Shown here one piece after another: positions 44,665 through 53,934 of a DNA stretch of 64,000 nucleotides (position 1 is the stretch's first letter; each line of letters opens with the position of its first letter). Below the pieces are notes generated by a model that was not told the origin of the DNA, did not search any database, and worked only from the letters and a program-made list of their open reading frames with translations. The translations under genes and the position numbers were made by a program. The stretch comes from Providencia hangzhouensis (GTDB taxonomy: Bacteria; Pseudomonadota; Gammaproteobacteria; Enterobacterales; Enterobacteriaceae), in the NCBI RefSeq assembly GCF_029193595.2, contig NZ_CP135052.1, positions 124,001-188,000 on the forward strand, written 5' to 3'.

Positions 44665-45753
44665 ATGAGTACAACATCATTGAACCTATTGGCAAATATT
44701 CAGCTTTCACGCGTAAATAATGTCGGTTTAATTGATAACAATCCTTCCCCTGTCGGGGAAGGTGTTTTGATTGATCCTAATTTGGATATCTATCAACAAG
44801 TCGTCAGTTATTATGAGCAATTATGTGATGAAATAGCCAAACCTATAGAACGAACTAATATTGTTTTTGATCAGCTAAATGATATTTCTGAACAGGCAAA
44901 CGCTTTAATCCGAGAATTAAAAATATCAGGGGACAGCACCTCTAGAGTATTAATAAAGTTATCTGAAGAGTTCGCGACATTACCCAGTGGTGCGGCAACT
45001 CATTTTTTTCGTTCTCAGCCGATTGATGATGGTCGAAGCCATATTGGCGAAATTTCTAAAATAATAGAGAATATTAATTCTGGATACCAAAAAGATTTCG
45101 GTAACATCATAAAATCGGCAACAAAATATATGCAGGATGTTAATACTGCCCTTGGTAAAATATCCGAATATATTAAGGCAGGGGATAGTGGAAAAATCAA
45201 ATTTCTGCGAGTTGCATTATTAGATAGACTCGATGAGCTTTTTAACAAGTATACAGATCATAAAGAAGTAAGAGGAAATAAACCTGAGATAACAGATTCT
45301 GATGAGGCGAATAAAAGGTACTATGAAAATTGGTCTGAACCTGATAAAAGTGCGGAGAGTATATATCAAATGAAATATAGTGATTCGGCTTTTGCATTTT
45401 GGAAAAAAAAACTACACGGCCAAGGTTTTAGTGTGGAAATAAGAAATGAGAATAATAATAAATTTATTCGTATTTATCCAGATATTAACCCGCTCCGGGA
45501 AATCATGAAGGTGATTTATGATGTTGATAAATATGAAAAAGGTTGGGCGAGTAAAGGCGTGGACTTAATGGCTCAGACTGTACAAAGCCTGCAAACTGCA
45601 ATTGATGCTCAAAAAAATGCAGTTAATAGTTCGGTTTCTCGTTTATTAGAGACTTTCCGCCAAGATAATAGTCATTTTGATACGTTAACTCAATTATTGA
45701 TAAAGTTAATTCAAGAACTCAACCAATATAATAACGGTTTAGTTAATAGTTAG
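44665..45753 (+). CDS. sipD: Needle-tip protein SctA (SipD/IpaD)
   Basis: This 362-residue protein has the IpaD/SipD layout: a helical hairpin N-terminal domain (residues about 45-130), then a long coiled coil with an inserted mixed domain (FSVEIRNENNNKFIRIYPDI near residues 255-275), and a C-terminal helix LTQLLIKLIQELNQYNNGLV. The length is close to SipD (343). It caps the needle and controls translocon insertion. Its start follows the sipC stop by two bases. Confidence 0.93.
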   Translation: MSTTSLNLLANIQLSRVNNVGLIDNNPSPVGEGVLIDPNLDIYQQVVSYYEQLCDEIAKPIERTNIVFDQLNDISEQANALIRELKISGDSTSRVLIKLSEEFATLPSGAATHFFRSQPIDDGRSHIGEISKIIENINSGYQKDFGNIIKSATKYMQDVNTALGKISEYIKAGDSGKIKFLRVALLDRLDELFNKYTDHKEVRGNKPEITDSDEANKRYYENWSEPDKSAESIYQMKYSDSAFAFWKKKLHGQGFSVEIRNENNNKFIRIYPDINPLREIMKVIYDVDKYEKGWASKGVDLMAQTVQSLQTAIDAQKNAVNSSVSRLLETFRQDNSHFDTLTQLLIKLIQELNQYNNGLVNS

Positions 45754-45800
45754 TATATATACAAGAAATTAATAATTGTTTATTATAAGGATAACCTTTG

Positions 45801-47387
45801 ATGCCAACATCAAACATTGGTAGTTCGTGTAAGGCTAACATTAATAATATTAACCATAACCAACAAAGTAGTGGTGAATTTGTTAATCAACTAAATAAAA
45901 TTATTTCATCGGGAACCGAGAGTTTATTACCTAAGAATAATATTGAAAATGAAATTAATATCTCTGGCGATGTTAATAAATTACATGCGAGAAACCATCA
46001 ACAACAAATAGAAAAAATTACACAACTACTTAGCTCTTCTGACAGTCATATTACTCATGAGATGGTTGAAAAGGTATTAAATGCAGGGGGGCATGGCTGT
46101 ACTTTGCAGCAGGAAATAAATCATAGACCTGAAAGTGCATTGGTAGTATTGACGTTATTTGAGCCCCAAGAAATACCACGAGCTTTACTTTCTGCAGCGA
46201 CAGAGTTAGTTAAAAGTATAAATACAACAAATTTAAGTAAAGAAAAAAATGTTAAAGATATTTTAAATGGTCAACAGGAAAAGGTAGATACGCAACTCGC
46301 TAATTTTTTATTAACTAAAGGGAATAATGACTTGGTAATGCGTTACCAAGAGAAGTATGTTTCCCCGGCAATTAAACAGCAATTAACTGCATATTTCCCT
46401 GATAATGAAATTCAAAGCCACTCAGTAGATAAGTTTTTAGTCACAGAAGCAAATGAACAGCTAGATAGTGATATTTCTAAATTAATAATGGAATATAATA
46501 AAGTTCCTGCTAATCAGTATGGCGATAAGTATCAGCAATTAAATAATATATTCCGTAGTTTAGAGGAAAAAATAGGCATCATTATGCCGTTAAAAGTCAA
46601 AATGAATTTAACGGAATCTGTGAAACAAGAAAACCCTGACAATGAATCATCGAGCGATGAGGTTGATGGTTTGGCCAGCCAATTAGGAACGGATTTACCT
46701 GGGATTATTTCAAATAATTATAAAACAATTTTATCAAGTAATTATGCTAATTCACCATTAAGTGCAAATTCTGAGTATATTTCTCATCAAAAGCATGAAA
46801 GTAAGACAGATCAAGAGCTTAATTTATCAAATACCCATGAAAGTGATAAGCCATTTGATGACAATGCGCCTTTATCACAAGAAAGCGTAGTATTACGGGC
46901 GGTATTAAATGGAACAGAGAAAAAACCTTTACCAGATTATGAGTCTCTTAATCGAGGTGCTGAAAATGACCAAGAGGTTGCAACTATTGAACCGGAACTC
47001 TTTATCGAATCAAGCAACGAAGGCTCTTTAGCTGAGAAGAAAAAGCAAATATTGAAATCGATTGAAGACCAGCCTGAATCTTCTGTTAAATTAGCGAGTC
47101 AGAGTAAGCAACCACTGAATATCACGCCTAAACTGGGTAGTCACTACGGTAGTTACTTAATCGACAAAAAAGTTCCTGAAGGTGTGAAACTCAGCAATAA
47201 TAGAGAGCTAGTGAAGGAGAAATCAACCAAACCGGCAGAGACAGAATCGTTTTTGGCCATTAAAAATGCCTCTCACTATAGAACATCTTATATTGATGGT
47301 AGTGCTAAAGTTGTATTGTCTGCAGAAGGGCTAATGACACGTAATTTAAATGAAAAATTAGATTATGCGAAGCAGTCTCAAGGTGAA
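45801..47387 (+). CDS. Probable secreted effector at the sipA position
   Basis: This 529-residue protein is polar, Asn/Ser/Glu-rich and low in aromatic residues, as secreted effectors often are. It lies between sipD and iacP, where Salmonella has sipA. The tail has two related stretches, SHYGSYLIDKK and SHYRTSYIDGSAKVVLSAEGL. The second resembles the end of SipA (SYLNKPGVDRVITTVDGL). The middle is low-complexity. Overall similarity to SipA (685 residues) is faint. ATG 45801 follows AAGGATAA. The TAA at 47388-47390 ends it. Confidence 0.65.
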
Positions 47388-47391
47388 TAAA

Positions 47392-47643
47392 ATGACTTTA
47401 TCGACAGAAATTCACTGGCAGTGGTTATTCGACCAAATTCATTTAATTCGAACCTATTCCGGCATTACAAATGATTTTACTCTTGATTCGGCATTAATTG
47501 CGGATGTGCATATTGACTCTTTGGAAATGTTGGAGTTGATAGCAGCCATTGAGCAGTATACCGGGCAACCCATTAGCGATGAAGTCTGGATGAAATGGTA
47601 TAATTTACAGGATATTGTCGAGTATCTATTGAGTGTCAAATAA
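47392..47643 (+). CDS. iacP: Acyl carrier protein IacP
   Basis: The 83-residue protein has the acyl-carrier motif DSLEMLEL with the phosphopantetheine serine at residue 43 (HIDSLEM). Salmonella iacP lies in the same place after sipA and is needed for full effector secretion. AAGGTGA precedes ATG 47392; the frame also extends upstream to 47365 without support. A terminator follows. Confidence 0.9.
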   Translation: MTLSTEIHWQWLFDQIHLIRTYSGITNDFTLDSALIADVHIDSLEMLELIAAIEQYTGQPISDEVWMKWYNLQDIVEYLLSVK

Positions 47644-47650
47644 AAATAGA

Positions 47651-47685
47651 AAGCCACGGTATTTATTCGAGCGTGGCTTTTGTTT
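47651..47685 (+). terminator. Terminator closing the secretion locus
   Basis: AAGCCACG (47651-47658) pairs with CGTGGCTT (47672-47679), followed by TTGTTTATTT. It lies eight bases after the iacP stop and marks the right end of the secretion genes. Confidence 0.78.
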
Positions 47686-47781
47686 ATTTATTTCCTAGCG
47701 TATTATTTCAGTCATCTAAAATTCATATTTTTGTCATCAAGTGATAACGCTCACAAAATAGCATACCCTCGTTTGCTTAAT

Positions 47782-47795
47782 TCTACGCGCGTAGA
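47782..47795. promoter_or_regulatory. Perfect 14-bp palindrome, probable LacI-type operator
   Basis: TCTACGCGCGTAGA is fully self-complementary with a central CG, the usual form of LacI-family operators. It lies 80 bases before the MHS transporter gene, which heads a unit containing a LacI-family gene. Binding is inferred from form and position. Confidence 0.6.
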
Positions 47796-47874
47796 CTATC
47801 CTTTAAGTAAATAAAAAACGCCAGTTAGATTTTTTGATTAATAGGCTTCGCGCCAACACCAAGGGTTTATCACT

Positions 47875-49260
47875 ATGGCTACACAATTAAATATCGAGGC
47901 GAGTCAACAAGCCGCGCAAGAGCGGTTAAGTACGCCAGAAGGAAAAAAAGATTTCCGGCGGGCGATTTTTTCTTGTTGGTTAGGTACAACCATGGAATAT
48001 GCAGACTTTGCTCTCTATGGTTTAGCGGCAGGTATTATTTTCGGTGATGTTTTCTTCCCTGATGCAACGCCTATTATGGCGCTGTTATCCAGTTTTGCAG
48101 CCTATTCAGTTGGGTTTATTGCACGTCCAATAGGCGCGTTATTTTTTGGTTGGCTAGGTGATAAACATGGCCGAAAAATGGTTATGGTCATCACGATTGC
48201 ATTGATGGGGCTATCGACTACATTAATTGGTGCAATACCCAGCCATGCACAAATTGGTGTTTGGGCGCCTGTTTGTTTGGTGATCCTAAGGTTTGCTCAA
48301 GGCTTAGGGGCGGGAGCTGAGCTATCCGGTGGTACTGTGATGCTAGGTGAATATGCGCCAGTAAAACGCCGTGGTTTAGTTTCTTCGATTATTGCATTAG
48401 GCTCCAACAGTGGAACATTACTGGCCTCAATGATTTGGCTGATAGTGTTACAAATGGACAAAGAAAGTTTGATGTCATGGGGATGGCGGATTCCTTTCCT
48501 TGGCAGTATTTTGATTGCATTGGCGGCATTATTTATTCGTCAACATATGCGTGAGACGCCAGTTTTTGAGCGGCAAAAAGAACAGCTTGCTGAAGAACGC
48601 CGCCTCGCATTGGAATCTGATGCTGTCGCTCACCCTGTAGATAACCGTTCATTTTGGCAAAAAACGCGTGCGTTTTGGACCATGGTCGGGTTGCGTATTG
48701 GTGAAAATGGGCCATCTTATCTTGCTCAAGGCTTTATTATCGGTTATGTCACCAAAATATTGTTGGTTGATAAATCTGTGCCAACAACGGCAGTTTTAAT
48801 TGCTTCAATCCTTGGTTTTGCCATCATTCCATTTGCCGGGTGGTTATCAGATAAATTTGGGCGTCGGATTGTTTATCGCTGGTTCTGTTTTTTACTGATG
48901 TTGTATGCCGTGCCCGCTTTCATGTTATTAGACTCCCGAGAGCCAATGATTGTTATTCCAACCATTGTTATTGGGATGGGGTTAGCATCACTAGGGATTT
49001 TTGGCGTACAAGCAGCTTGGGGGGTGGAGTTATTTGGTGTACGTAATCGTTATACTAAAATGGCTTTCGCTAAAGAGCTTGGTTCTATTTTATCTGGTGG
49101 TACTGCGCCGCTGGTGGCATCTGCATTATTGTCATGGACAGGGCATTGGTGGCCGATAGCCGTTTATTTTATTGCGATGGCATGTATTGGTTTAGTAACC
49201 ACATTCTTTGCACCAGAAACGCGAGGCCGTGACCTAAATCTACCAGAAGATGCGATATAA
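47875..49260 (+). CDS. MFS transporter, metabolite:H+ symporter (MHS) family
   Basis: This 461-residue protein has 12 membrane segments and MHS family features: RRAIFSCWLGTTMEYADFAL, FGWLGDKHGRKMVMV (the loop 2-3 signature) and RFAQGLGAGAELSGG. Relatives import dicarboxylates, shikimate, proline/betaine or nucleoside-like compounds by proton symport. Its unit also encodes a LacI regulator and a nucleoside hydrolase, so a nucleoside or related compound is a reasonable guess for the substrate. Confidence 0.88.
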   Translation: MATQLNIEASQQAAQERLSTPEGKKDFRRAIFSCWLGTTMEYADFALYGLAAGIIFGDVFFPDATPIMALLSSFAAYSVGFIARPIGALFFGWLGDKHGRKMVMVITIALMGLSTTLIGAIPSHAQIGVWAPVCLVILRFAQGLGAGAELSGGTVMLGEYAPVKRRGLVSSIIALGSNSGTLLASMIWLIVLQMDKESLMSWGWRIPFLGSILIALAALFIRQHMRETPVFERQKEQLAEERRLALESDAVAHPVDNRSFWQKTRAFWTMVGLRIGENGPSYLAQGFIIGYVTKILLVDKSVPTTAVLIASILGFAIIPFAGWLSDKFGRRIVYRWFCFLLMLYAVPAFMLLDSREPMIVIPTIVIGMGLASLGIFGVQAAWGVELFGVRNRYTKMAFAKELGSILSGGTAPLVASALLSWTGHWWPIAVYFIAMACIGLVTTFFAPETRGRDLNLPEDAI

Positions 49261-49336
49261 GTAAGCATGGCTGTATATAAAAGTCAGAGTGGCTGCTATT
49301 CTTTGGCAAAGTCATGTTAGAAAAAGGAATTGCTGG

Positions 49337-50338
49337 GTGTCAGATACAAATGACCGTAAAGTGACGCGGGTAGATGTTGCCCGCGAAGCCGGAACCTCGG
49401 TTGCGGTAGTCAGTTATGTGATTAACAATGGCCCTCGTCCTGTTGCAGAGGCAACGCGGCAAAAGGTGTTAGCAGCAATCAAAAAAACGGGGTATCGGCC
49501 AAATGGTATTGCAAAAGCCCTAGCTTCAGGGAGCACGCAAACCTATGGGCTAGTGATCCCCGATATCTCTAACCCGTTTTTAGCCTCTATTGCGCATGCT
49601 TTGCAGCGTGAAGCGTTTAAATATGGGCATGTTTTGTTACTGGGGGATGCGGGGGATTCTCGGGTTCGTGAAAAAGAGCTGATTAATAACCTTTTGCTCA
49701 GGCAAGTTGAAGGGCTTATTTATACCAGTGTTGACCGGCATCCCTATGTTGATTTAATTCAGTCATCGGGCACGCCCTGTGTGATGCTTGACAGGATTGA
49801 GGCTGCGGAAGGGATCAGTACCATTCAAGTGAATGAGAAACTGGCCGCCTATAAAATTACCCGTCATCTCATTAAGCATGGTTATCAAAATATTGGCATT
49901 ATTTGTGGCCCGAATGAGATGCTCAACACACAAGACCGCTTAAATGGCTGGAAAGCTGCGCTGACAGAAGCTGAGTTATCCATACAACAAAAATGGATTT
50001 TATCGGGGGAATACACCCGTGATTGGGGTTACCAAGCTATCTATCAGATGCGGGAAGAGGGATTCCCCGAAGCTATTTTTGCCACGAATGAATTGCAAGC
50101 TTTTGGCTGTTTAAAAGCCTTAGCAGAATTAAAATTACGCGTACCAGAAGACATTGCACTGGTATGTTTTAACGGTACCGTGCAATCAGAATATACCGTT
50201 CCAACCCTCACAACTGTTCGCCAGCCTGTTGATAAAATAGCGCAAAAAGCGATACACATCTTACAAAATTGGCCGCAAAAAGAAGCCATTTGTGAAGTGG
50301 AATTTGAATTACAAATCGGGCACTCATGTGGGTGCTGA
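49337..50338 (+). CDS. LacI-family transcriptional regulator
   Basis: This 333-residue protein has the LacI helix-turn-helix and hinge (TRVDVAREAGTSVAVVSYVI, then RPVAEATRQKVL and GYRPNGIAKALASG) followed by a periplasmic-binding-protein-like effector domain. The start chosen is GTG 49337 with AAGGAA eight bases upstream. GTG 49289 would add 16 residues with no family similarity. It probably controls its own unit through the palindrome at 47782. Confidence 0.9.
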   Translation: MSDTNDRKVTRVDVAREAGTSVAVVSYVINNGPRPVAEATRQKVLAAIKKTGYRPNGIAKALASGSTQTYGLVIPDISNPFLASIAHALQREAFKYGHVLLLGDAGDSRVREKELINNLLLRQVEGLIYTSVDRHPYVDLIQSSGTPCVMLDRIEAAEGISTIQVNEKLAAYKITRHLIKHGYQNIGIICGPNEMLNTQDRLNGWKAALTEAELSIQQKWILSGEYTRDWGYQAIYQMREEGFPEAIFATNELQAFGCLKALAELKLRVPEDIALVCFNGTVQSEYTVPTLTTVRQPVDKIAQKAIHILQNWPQKEAICEVEFELQIGHSCGC

Positions 50339-50362
50339 TTATTTATTGTTTCAGGGAAATTT

Positions 50363-51337
50363 ATGCGTGTGATTATAGATTGCGACCCCGGTAATGGGGT
50401 CGTTGGTGCGAATGTTGATGATGGCCTAGCACTTGCGCTGGCTATCGCTGCACCTGAAATCAAATTGGAAATGATCACCACCGTTTCGGGTAATACACCT
50501 AGCGAAATTGGCTTTGACGTCGCCAGTCATTTAGTTCATTCATTGGGTGAAAATATTCCTGTTTATCGTGGTGCATCGTCAGCGTTGGTTGAAACTAGCG
50601 CACCATGGCGTGAACTACTCGATAACGGCGCTGAACGAGCGCAACTTACGCACCTATGGGATGGCCTTCCATCCATACCTAGTTTACCGAAGTCTATCCC
50701 AGAAGCCGCGTTACGTATTGGCGAGTTAGTTTGCCAGAACCCAAAACAAGTCACGATTATTGCCATTGGCCCATTAACCAATATCGCAATAGCAATGCAG
50801 TTGTTTCCTGACATGGCTAAAAACGTGGCAGAGATAGTAATCATGGGGGCGGTTTTTAACGTGCCGGGGTACTTGAAAGACACTAATTTTGGCATCGACC
50901 CTGAAGCGGCCTACGCGGTGCTTAATAGTGGAGCAAATCTGACTTTAGTGCCAATGGATGTCACCGTACAAACGCAAATGGTGCATGAGGATCTTGATAA
51001 GCTTGCTCAAATTGGTACACCACTGAGCCGTTTTCTTGTGGCAACAATGCGACCGTGGATGGACTATTCACGTGCGACACGCCATTTAGCAGGGTGTTGG
51101 ATACATGATGTGTTAACCGTAGCATGGTTATTGGATAAGAGCCTGGTGACTTATGATAAAAAGCACGTAGGTATTGAGCTTCAGGGAGTGCTGCGCGGTA
51201 AAAGCTTTTGCTATGACGCACTGCGCTTACGGGTCGGGGTTCCTGAACCAAAAACAAAGCCAATTACTGTGCTGCAATCCGTAGATAACTCAGGTTTATT
51301 AGATTTAATCTTTAATACGCTCAAACTGAAAAAATAA
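50363..51337 (+). CDS. Nucleoside hydrolase (inosine-uridine preferring family)
   Basis: This 324-residue enzyme begins with the calcium-binding signature DCDPGNGVVGANVDDGLAL. It continues with TTVSGNTPSEIGF, AIGPLTNIAIA and EIVIMGAVFNVPG, all typical of IunH/Rih proteins. It splits ribonucleosides to base and ribose in the cytoplasm. The GNGVVGANVDD insertion differs from the usual DPGHDDA spacing of RihA-C, so the substrate may differ too. AGGGAAA precedes ATG. Confidence 0.9.
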   Translation: MRVIIDCDPGNGVVGANVDDGLALALAIAAPEIKLEMITTVSGNTPSEIGFDVASHLVHSLGENIPVYRGASSALVETSAPWRELLDNGAERAQLTHLWDGLPSIPSLPKSIPEAALRIGELVCQNPKQVTIIAIGPLTNIAIAMQLFPDMAKNVAEIVIMGAVFNVPGYLKDTNFGIDPEAAYAVLNSGANLTLVPMDVTVQTQMVHEDLDKLAQIGTPLSRFLVATMRPWMDYSRATRHLAGCWIHDVLTVAWLLDKSLVTYDKKHVGIELQGVLRGKSFCYDALRLRVGVPEPKTKPITVLQSVDNSGLLDLIFNTLKLKK

Positions 51338-51343
51338 CGTGGC

Positions 51344-51374
51344 AAGAATAGCGCCTATAGGCGCTATTCTTTTA
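51344..51374. terminator. Bidirectional terminator
   Basis: A perfect 12-bp stem (51344-51355 with 51360-51371) has a TATA loop. It is followed by TTTATC on the + strand and has AA before it. It separates the nucleoside hydrolase gene from the convergent amidohydrolase gene. Confidence 0.82.
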
Positions 51375-51377
51375 TCA

Positions 51378-52766
51378 CTATGAAGCGGACTTTGGCATCA
51401 TTCCGTGGGCTAAATGGCCTTTATGGAAAGTCGCGAACCTTGGGGAAATCCGTGCAACGGCCTCGGCAGAACAAGATGCATCAAGCAGCACAAAGCTGGC
51501 ATCATCCCCTTTAGCTGGCCACACTTGTTGGCCTTTTTCATCTAACGGTAGAATATTGCCTGTTGCGATGGCCAGTGAACGGGACAGCGATAGCTCATCA
51601 GGGCGAGTATAAAGCTGCGCGTATAAATTGGCTTTTTCTAGCATATCGCCTAGGCCAAAGGGCGACCAATGGTCAATCACACTATCCGTTCCGGTCATCA
51701 CAAATACCCCATTTTTATTTAGGGTTTTCAGTGGCATATGCAGTGTGCCAATCGGGACGGTAGAGGCAATGGTAATTTGCTGCTCAGCCAACTGTTTTGC
51801 CGTTTTTTCCGCTTGTTCAGGGGTGAGTGTTGCCAGTGCAAAGGCATGGCTGATGGTCACTTTACCGCGTAAGCTGCGGTTTTCATCCACCGTTTTAATC
51901 ATATAATTGATAGCGGCAACGCCTGCAGGGCTCGTTTCATGCAGATGAATATCCACGCCTTTGTTGTAGTCCAATGCAATTTTGAACATCGAATCGAGAG
52001 ACTTTTCCATCGCGCTATCTACATTGGTTGGGTCTAAACCGCCAACGTAATGAGCGCCTGCTTGCATGGCTTCACGCATTAAACCTTCTGACTTGGAATG
52101 TAATAAACCATGTTGCGGAAAGGCGACGATTTCGCAAGTTAGGTCTTGTTGGTGTTCACCAAGCACTTTTTGTAAGGCTTCTAAATTTTTTAAACCGGAA
52201 ACGGGCTCGATATTACAATGGCTACGAGCAATGGTCGATCCTTGGGATTGGATCAGTGCGATCAGCGCATTCGCTCTTTCTTCCGTGAAAGGTTGTAACT
52301 CAGGTAGCAATTTTTGCTCTAATGCGATCATATCCATAATGGTTTTGCCTTCACGTGACTGTGGCGCTTGCCATGGCCCGCCATAGAAGGTTTTATCAAG
52401 GTGGATATGCATGTCACGAAAGGCCGGTAGCATCAGTTTGCCTTGCGCACTATAGGCATTTAATGTGCCATCAGCATGCTGTTTATTCGGTAGAACGGCT
52501 ACAATTTTACCGTCCCGGATTTCTACAGTGTGTAATGCGGTTTGGGTGCCGATGACCGTCGAATCTTGGTAATTAAAGCCTGTTTCGAGTAGCACGTCAT
52601 CGAGGTAATAATGTTTATCCGTAATACTGGACTGGCCTGCTTTTTGGCTAGTTTGGTCTTGAGCGGAGGCAAAGCCCGATACCGCGCCGAATAAAGTGCA
52701 AGCGGCTGCGACTTTAGCGCTGGTGGAAAGGAACTCTCTTCTGCCTGATGATTTTTCTGCTTTCAT
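51378..52766 (-). CDS. Tat-exported amidohydrolase, cytosine-deaminase-like
   Basis: The start ATG 52766 has AGGAG five bases upstream and gives 462 residues. The N-terminus has a twin-arginine signal (SGRREFLSTSAKVAAACTLF, cleavage near FASAQ). The body has metal ligands of the CodA-type amidohydrolases: HIHLDK, DIHLHETSPAG, SHAFAL and GTDSVIDHW. CodA itself is cytoplasmic, so an exported form is unusual. It probably hydrolyses or deaminates a cyclic amide or nucleobase in the periplasm. It is the last gene of the minus-strand operon, or a separate unit after a hairpin. Confidence 0.85.
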   Translation of the reverse strand: MKAEKSSGRREFLSTSAKVAAACTLFGAVSGFASAQDQTSQKAGQSSITDKHYYLDDVLLETGFNYQDSTVIGTQTALHTVEIRDGKIVAVLPNKQHADGTLNAYSAQGKLMLPAFRDMHIHLDKTFYGGPWQAPQSREGKTIMDMIALEQKLLPELQPFTEERANALIALIQSQGSTIARSHCNIEPVSGLKNLEALQKVLGEHQQDLTCEIVAFPQHGLLHSKSEGLMREAMQAGAHYVGGLDPTNVDSAMEKSLDSMFKIALDYNKGVDIHLHETSPAGVAAINYMIKTVDENRSLRGKVTISHAFALATLTPEQAEKTAKQLAEQQITIASTVPIGTLHMPLKTLNKNGVFVMTGTDSVIDHWSPFGLGDMLEKANLYAQLYTRPDELSLSRSLAIATGNILPLDEKGQQVWPAKGDDASFVLLDASCSAEAVARISPRFATFHKGHLAHGMMPKSAS

Positions 52767-52827
52767 AGAAACTCCTAGTGATATCCATTTACTGTCGAAT
52801 TTCCTGTTTTTAAGCGACACTTACCCA

Positions 52828-52853
52828 CTCAGATCGTTATCAAACGATCTGAG
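52828..52853. terminator. Hairpin between carbamate kinase and amidohydrolase genes
   Basis: An 11-bp perfect stem (52828-52838 with 52843-52853) has a four-base loop. On the minus strand it is not followed by a T-run, so it may be a weak terminator or an mRNA-stability hairpin between the two genes. Confidence 0.45.
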
Positions 52854-52907
52854 GAATATTGCGGTTTGCGACTAACAAAAAATTCGCATGATCCAGATTA
52901 TAGAAAC

Positions 52908-53858
52908 TTACCCTTGAACAATATGGGTTCCCGTTTCACCGCGTAAGGCTTCTGGTAGCTTTTCAGGGGTGGTGATGATCACACGTTTACCGCCATTGGC
53001 AATAAACGATAGGCTAGCTTCAATCTTCGGTAACATGCTACCCGCTGGGAAATGGCCTTCTTCCATGTAGCGTTGCATGTCGCTAGTGCTGGTTTCGCCA
53101 AGCGCTTTTTGTTCAGGTTTGCCGAAGTGAATACACACTTTTTCGACACCTGTGGTGATAATTAAAATATCGGCATTGAGCTCTTTCGCCAGTAAAGTTG
53201 TTGAGAGGTCTTTATCAATCACCGCGTCAACACTTTTGTAGCCACCATTGCCGTTATCAATGACTGGAATACCGCCACCACCTGCAGCAACCACCACATA
53301 ATTGTGTTCTGTTAAAGTGCGGATCGCTTGTGATTCAATCACACGTTTTGGTTCGGGGGAGGCCACCACACGGCGGTAACCGCGACCAGAGTCTTCAACA
53401 AAATGCCAGTTTGGGTTTTCTTGCTGTAATTGCTGAGCTTGTTGCTCAGTAAAAAATGCCCCAATCGGCTTGGTTGGCGCGCTAAAGTTTGGGTCGTTTT
53501 TATCGACTTCAACTTGTGTCACTACTGTAATTGCTTGGCGGTTATGGCGTTTTGCTAAGACGTTAGTCAAAGCTTGTTGAACTAAATAGCCAATTCCGCC
53601 TTGAGTATCTGCCACACAGTTAGCCAGCGGTGTTAAAGGTAAACCTTCGGTTTCGTGTGCAATTTCTGCACGGCGCAAATCTAATCCAACGTGAGGTCCA
53701 TTTCCATGGGTCAAAACAATGTTGTAATTACCTTCAAGCATGTCACTAATATGATGTGCGACTTCTTGAACGGCTTTTTCTTGAGCTTCGATAGACTGGC
53801 TGTTGTTATCTTTGATAATACTGTTGCCCCCGATGGCAACAACCACGAGTTCTTTCAT
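52908..53858 (-). CDS. Carbamate kinase (AllK/ArcC family)
   Basis: This 316-residue enzyme has family blocks VVAIGGNSIIKD (N-terminus), THGNGPHVG, AAGGGGIPVI and KDLSTTLLAKELNADILIITTGVE, quoted in part. It makes ATP from carbamoyl phosphate and ADP. Next to the fdrA-type genes it is the probable AllK, collecting energy from the carbamoyl phosphate they release. ATG 53858 with AGGAAAC upstream is preferred over the longer frame from 53912. Confidence 0.94.
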   Translation of the reverse strand: MKELVVVAIGGNSIIKDNNSQSIEAQEKAVQEVAHHISDMLEGNYNIVLTHGNGPHVGLDLRRAEIAHETEGLPLTPLANCVADTQGGIGYLVQQALTNVLAKRHNRQAITVVTQVEVDKNDPNFSAPTKPIGAFFTEQQAQQLQQENPNWHFVEDSGRGYRRVVASPEPKRVIESQAIRTLTEHNYVVVAAGGGGIPVIDNGNGGYKSVDAVIDKDLSTTLLAKELNADILIITTGVEKVCIHFGKPEQKALGETSTSDMQRYMEEGHFPAGSMLPKIEASLSFIANGGKRVIITTPEKLPEALRGETGTHIVQG

Positions 53859-53890
53859 TGTTAATGTTTCCTGAGACAGAGATTTAGCTG

Positions 53891-53919
53891 ATAGTAGGTG
53901 TACAGCGCACACCTACTAT
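53891..53919. repeat. Intercistronic inverted repeat
   Basis: ATAGTAGGTGT (53891-53901) and ACACCTACTAT (53909-53919) are perfect 11-bp arms around a 7-base loop, between the NCS2 permease stop and the carbamate kinase start. There is no T-run on the minus strand, so it is more likely an mRNA-processing or stability element than a terminator. Confidence 0.55.
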
Positions 53920-53934
53920 AAAAGGTTGGCTTAG

